Below are positions 59,852 to 64,000 of a stretch of 64,000 nucleotides of DNA, in pieces (the stretch's first letter is position 1; each line of letters opens with the position of its first letter). The notes below the pieces were generated by a model. That model worked only from the letters and a program-made list of their open reading frames with translations, did not search any database and had not been told where the DNA came from. Location of the stretch: positions 62,001 to 126,000 of the forward strand of contig LLCB01000045.1 of the NCBI GenBank assembly GCA_001414345.1, read 5' to 3'. The position numbers and the translations under genes were made by a program. This DNA is from Hymenoscyphus infarciens. Taxonomy: Eukaryota > Ascomycota > Leotiomycetes > Helotiales > Helotiaceae.

Positions 59852-60564
59852 TATCTCTTTAGTTATTCTTATACTCTATATATAGACGCGTTTCGTAGTC
59901 TAGTTTAAAACTACTCTTATTTAATATAGTTTTAGACTAAAATCTAAATAGCTTCGAACTACGATACTACTAAGCTAGTTTAGAAGTACTAATATATTAA
60001 ACTCTGAATTAAAGCTCTTTCTATCTCTTTCTAATATAGGTAATTACTACGATAAATATATATATTATACTACTTATACTAGCTCTTAGTTTAACGTATA
60101 TAAGATAGACGCGCTACGTACTTAAGAGGCCTTCTCTTTAAGAGATCTTCTCTTTAAGAGGACTTTTTTAGTAGCTTTTAGAGCTCTTTTAGTAGACTTT
60201 TTCGTCCTAGTAGTATTAGCTTTACACTATCCTAGAGAAGATATATTAATTAAAAAGAAGAATAAAAGAGTATAAAAGTAGTAATAGAAGTAGTAGAAGT
60301 AGTAGAAGTAATAGAAGTAGATAAGAGAAACTTAGCTTATATATTATAAGCTAACTTACGCTGAAATAATTATTTTTTTAGTAGAGCTTTTTAAATATAA
60401 GATTATAAGTAAATTAACGTTGAATTTTTATATTATTATATACTATAGAAGAGTTTTAAGAATAAGATAATAATTTAAATATTTAGTTATATTAGAGCTA
60501 GAAATATAAGATTAGAACTACGTTCTACTAAATTACGTAGATTATAAGAATAACTAAAGAGATA
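59852..60564. repeat. 22-bp perfect inverted repeat bounding 0.7 kb
   Basis: The arms at 59852-59873 and 60543-60564 are exact reverse complements (core CTCTTTAGTTATTCTTATA). Similarity continues weakly on both sides. It could be a terminal inverted repeat of a mutated DNA transposon or a foldback element. No target duplication was confirmed. Confidence 0.55.
60270..60322 (+). repeat. GTAGAA-type hexanucleotide repeat
   Basis: AGTAGTAGAAGTAGTAGAAG-like units repeat over about 50 bp, lying inside the inverted-repeat element. Confidence 0.7.
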
Positions 60565-61277
60565 AGCTATTAAGATTTAGCTTACTATAATTAGTATATA
60601 ACTAGATATAAGAATAGAACTATATCTTTTCTTCTTATTCTATTTACTAATCTTGTTTTTACTATATTTTAAGAACTAGTAAAGACTTAAAATAGCTTAA
60701 AAACTATATAAATAAAGACTCTATTTCTTAAGCTTTATATTACTCTAAAAAGAGGTTTATTAATAGATTATTCTTTTAATAAGATTAAGAAGACATCTAC
60801 TATCTATAATACTATTTTAGAGCTTTCTAGTCTAGATAAGCTTTAATAATATATTAATAATATATTAATAGTACTTATATTACGAAAAACTTTTAGTTAC
60901 TAGATATACTATTAGTTTATTTAATATACTTAATAAACTTAATATACTTAAGTCTTAAGTAAACTACTATAATACTAGTTTTAATAGAGATAATAGCTAG
61001 TATACTTTATACTAGATATACTAAATATACTAGAATTACTAGAAGTATTTAAAATTATTACGTTTATACTATTTATATATTTCTATCTATCTATCTACTT
61101 TTATACTCTACTTATATAAGAGGTTTATAAAGTAAACTTTAGTCTAATTATTTAATTTATTACTTAATTTTTTAATCTATTATAGTTTTTTAGAGCTAGA
61201 TAGTATATAAAGAGTTAGAAAGCTAATTATATAATCTTATAATCCTTGAACTTAGAGAGCGTATTAGACTTAGTAAT

Positions 61278-61425
61278 ACTAGTTAGATAGTAGATTAGCC
61301 TTAGTATCTCTAGTATTAGATATTAGATAGCGAGCTAGTTTTAGTATCGCGGACTAGATAGTAGATTAGCTTTAGTATATCTAGTATCGAGAGTTAGATA
61401 GCGAGTTAGCTTTAGTACTAAGTAT
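61278..61425 (+). repeat. 75-bp imperfect tandem duplication
   Basis: ACTAG-TAGATAGTAGATTAGC-type text at 61278 recurs at 61353. Each unit carries a second inner copy with GATAGCGAG, so the array may derive from a half-length unit of about 37 bp. Confidence 0.6.
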
Positions 61426-61499
61426 ACTAAGACTAAACTATAGCCGCTTTAGCTCTATATACTAGTATAGCTAGTATAGCTAGTATAATACTATTCTAC

Positions 61500-63351
61500 T
61501 AGTATATAAAAGTTTTTTATAATATATAAGTAATACTTATATAGTTTATTTCTCTTTTCTAGATAAGATAATAATAAAAAAGAATATAATAATAATAAAG
61601 ATTCTACTACTACTATTATAAAGAGGAAAAAGAAGAGTATAAACTTATAAGTAGACTTATTAAAGAATATTAATATAACTAATAACTTATAAGCGTAGGC
61701 TTAAGTATTTTTCAATTATTTATTATTTAGATTAGCTCTTTGTAAGTCTTTTAAAGCTTAAGTCTAAGAGCTTTTATACTTAGTAGAAGATTATTTATTT
61801 ACTTTTAGAGACTTCTATTTAAAGTTTACTTTATTCTTTCTTAGTAGACCTAGTCTTAGAATAATTAAGGTCTGATTTCTTATATTTAAGTCTATAATAA
61901 AGTAATTAGAAATTAAATAAGAAATATACTTTAAATAGAATATATTCTTTAAAATAGTAAGAAAATATATCTTAATTAGATCTAGAAATATTTACTAGAA
62001 GTCTATCTTTTATAAATATTCTCTATTACTTATATATAAGTAATATACTATTATTTAAAAGTTTAATTTTCTCTATAATCTTACTTTTAGCTAGTTAAAG
62101 TCTCTTTAATAGGTTTTTAGATTACTAATAGATTAATTATAGTTAAGAAGAGAGGTTATTAAAAGTAATATTTAGTAACTAGAAGAGATCTAAAGTAAGA
62201 TATAATAGAGAAGAAAGGTTATTAGATAATTAGAAGAGAGAAGTTAAGATATATTTATTACTTAATAAGTGTTTATAGACGTCTTCTATTATTACTTCTA
62301 ACTTAGTAATCTTATTCTAACTTTCCTATATTTTAGGTCTTTCTTAGTTTTTAGCTTTTAAAGCTTAAACTATATCTTATATCTTATTTATATTAGAGAA
62401 GTCTCTTTTATCTTTCTAGGATTAAAGAGCTAAGCTCTTTCTCTTATTATTATAAGATCTTTTATTCTTAGAAGTATAAGTATAAGTTATAGACCTTTTA
62501 GTAGATACTTAACTATTCTCTAATAGAGAGCTCTACGCTAAGAAGCAGAGCTTAGAAGAGATCTAGAGTCGCTTCTAGTTTAGATATATTAATATCTATA
62601 AAGAGAGATTAAGAGAGTAATTTAAGAGTCTTCTAGTAACTTATATAATATTAACTATCTAAATTATATATAGTATTTCTTATATAAAGAGAGTTATTAG
62701 AAACCTTAGAGACACTTAGTATATTCTATTCTCTTTAATATATTAAGAATATGATTTTACTAGCTATTTAATAAATACTAAACTCTAATATTACTAGTTA
62801 TCTATAAAGTCTCTAGAATTATAGCTATTTAAAATGTTATTATAACTAGAGTCTAATTCTAGCTTAAATAGAGTTAGATATAATAACTATAATAGTATGA
62901 AATATATACTACTATAGAAGAGATATATAGAAGTACGTTCGAAGCAGAATAATATACGTAGAGACTAGGCTCTAATATAGAGGAAAAGGCTAAACTAGGC
63001 TTTTTCTAACTCTAGGAGAGTAGGCAGCTATATATAAGAGATTAGATAGTACTAAAAGGTCTAAAACCGAATAATAATATACGTCGGCTAATACTAAAGC
63101 CTGAACTCTACGAAGTCTATCTAAAAGTTAGTCTATCTAAAAGTCTAGACAGACGTATAAACGTACGTAATCTTTCTAAATTAGATAATATAAAACAATA
63201 TAGCTGAAAGCTAAATATACTATAGCTGAACCTTATATATAGCGAGTACTTCTAGCTATTTAGAATAGCCTAGGTAATAGGCTATTATAATAACGTCTTA
63301 AGTAAAATATTATTTAAGCTATCTCTAGTAAAGAAGAATTTAGTCTTTTTA
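61500..63351 (+). mobile_element. second retroelement interior, interrupted by a solo LTR
   Basis: Text from about 61.7 to 62.89 kb parallels 56.5-57.6 kb (for example TATTAGTATA/TTAAAAGTTT and AGAAGTCTC-type blocks in the same order), then continues after the inserted LTR copy 7 to LTR copy 8. No partner 5' LTR was found; the left boundary is uncertain. Confidence 0.5.
62888..63289 (+). mobile_element. solo LTR copy 7 with ATAAC target duplication, nested insertion
   Basis: A 402-bp LTR from TATAATAGTATGAAATATA to CTATTATA. ATAAC stands directly on both sides (62883-62887 and 63290-63294). The flanking text is continuous with uninterrupted segment C at 30.3 kb and 57.6 kb, so it inserted into an existing element. 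Confidence 0.85.
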
Positions 63352-63736
63352 TATAATAATATAAAATATATATAACTATTAAAGAGGTATATAGAAGTGT
63401 ATTTAAAAGAATAATCTATATAGATATTAGATACTAATATAAAAGAAAAGACTAAATTAGTCTTCTCTTATTTTAAATAAGAGTATCTATATAAAAGATA
63501 CTACTAAGGTCTAATAATAATAATAACTAAGTTCTATCTAATATAGCTAATACTAAGTAATAAGAGCTAAAAAGCTAAATATATAATATCTAAACCTTAA
63601 TCTCTTCTATATATAAATATTAGATATTATTACCTTTAATATCTTTAGTTATATAAGTATTAGTAATTCGTAAACTTAGTATAGAAGTATCGGCTATTTC
63701 ACGAATACTAGTAATTTAGAATAGTAGGCTATTCTA
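63352..63736 (+). mobile_element. LTR copy 8 (3' LTR of the second element)
   Basis: About 385 bp, directly after segment C, ending CTATTCTA. It shares a distinctive stretch (ACTAGTAATTTAGAATAG, reversed in copy 3) with the LTR at 29.4 kb, marking an LTR subfamily. Confidence 0.7.
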
Positions 63737-63880
63737 ACTATTAGATTAAGAATTATATTATTATAAGCTTTTATTACTAATTTAATTACTTATATAGAAA
63801 AAGAGTCTTTACTTAGAAGTATAAGTTTCTTTCTAGATATAGTAGTTATAAAGTCTAGAGATATTATTATTAATTAATTT

Positions 63881-64000
63881 AAAGAAGTCACCAATGACTA
63901 ACGATATTAACTCCATAAAGCCGATCAGACGGCGTGCTATTAAAAACCAACTTCCTAAGATCCTGTCCTAAGAAACATCCAACGTCAAGAAACGAAGCTC
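63881..64000. other. return to normal composition at window end
   Basis: The last 120 bp regain CA and TG dinucleotides. An ATG at 63894 opens only 24 codons. No gene is called. Confidence 0.5.

Larger units (their letters stand above)
53700..63880. other. large AT-rich RIP-mutated transposon domain
   Basis: About 10 kb with no open reading frame of 60 codons or more on either strand. CA and TG are nearly absent (for example none in 54001-54120), and TA-rich words such as TAGCTA and TATATA dominate. Loss of TG also removes ATG codons. Recognisable pieces are two MITEs, four LTR copies, two related retroelement interiors, an inverted-repeat element and several short tandem arrays, given separately; the rest (such as 58.1-59.8 kb) holds nothing I can identify. 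Confidence 0.92.

Noticed and set aside
1..64000. CRISPR array or bacterial operon
   Set aside because: No regular repeat-spacer pattern; spliced genes show that the window is fungal nuclear DNA.

Overview
The window is nuclear DNA of a filamentous ascomycete (Pezizomycotina). Genes have short GT-AG introns (about 45-140 bp, a few longer), products such as a GH55 glucanase, Nto1-like PHD protein, dynactin p62 and EB1, and compact genes alternate with extremely AT-rich blocks in which CA and TG dinucleotides are almost absent and TA is in excess. That is the signature of repeat-induced point mutation (RIP), known only from fungi and mainly from Pezizomycotina. The class is uncertain; a Leotiomycetes affinity is only a guess.

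Layout. 0.3-24.1 kb is mostly ordinary gene space: ADH6/7-type alcohol dehydrogenase (-), Nto1-like double-PHD protein (-), an 822-aa fungal protein with a BTB/DUF8004-like N-terminus (+), dynactin p62 (+), ribosomal protein eS7 (-), an intron-containing tRNA-Glu(CTC) (-), then a decayed patch (15.9-19.3 kb) carrying a broken aldo-keto reductase, an in-frame 72-bp tandem repeat, an F-box/WD40 ubiquitin-ligase adaptor (-) and a small four-helix membrane protein (+). 24.6-25.3 kb holds a weak 152-aa gene model.

25.4-31.2 kb is an AT-rich RIP domain interrupted by a 1.2-kb island of normal composition with two convergent accessory genes: a small protein kinase with a C-terminal membrane anchor and a 70-aa cysteine-containing protein. 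31.2-53.1 kb returns to gene space: a 621-aa unknown protein with a GC-AG intron (-), a 5.9-kb gene-poor gap, GH55 exo-beta-1,3-glucanase (+), EB1 (+), a Vam7-like PX-SNARE (+), a region with an 18-bp repeat motif at three places (47.5-48.9 kb), a mitochondrial AIM9/APH-like kinase (-) and a 137-aa unknown (-). 53.7-63.88 kb is a second, larger RIP domain with no open reading frame of 60 codons or more.

The AT-rich domains can be partly resolved. One repeat family of about 290-413 bp behaves as RIP-mutated LTRs: three copies have perfect 5-bp target duplications (AAAGG, GTCTT, ATAAC) and one retains a CA terminus where others show TA. Two 356-bp copies bracket a 2.1-kb interior and may be one complete element. 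A second family of 296-442 bp elements has terminal inverted repeats and TTA target duplications (PIF/Harbinger-type MITEs). Most genes are housekeeping and do not form a pathway together. The most unusual locus is the kinase / small Cys-protein pair enclosed by RIP-silenced transposon debris.
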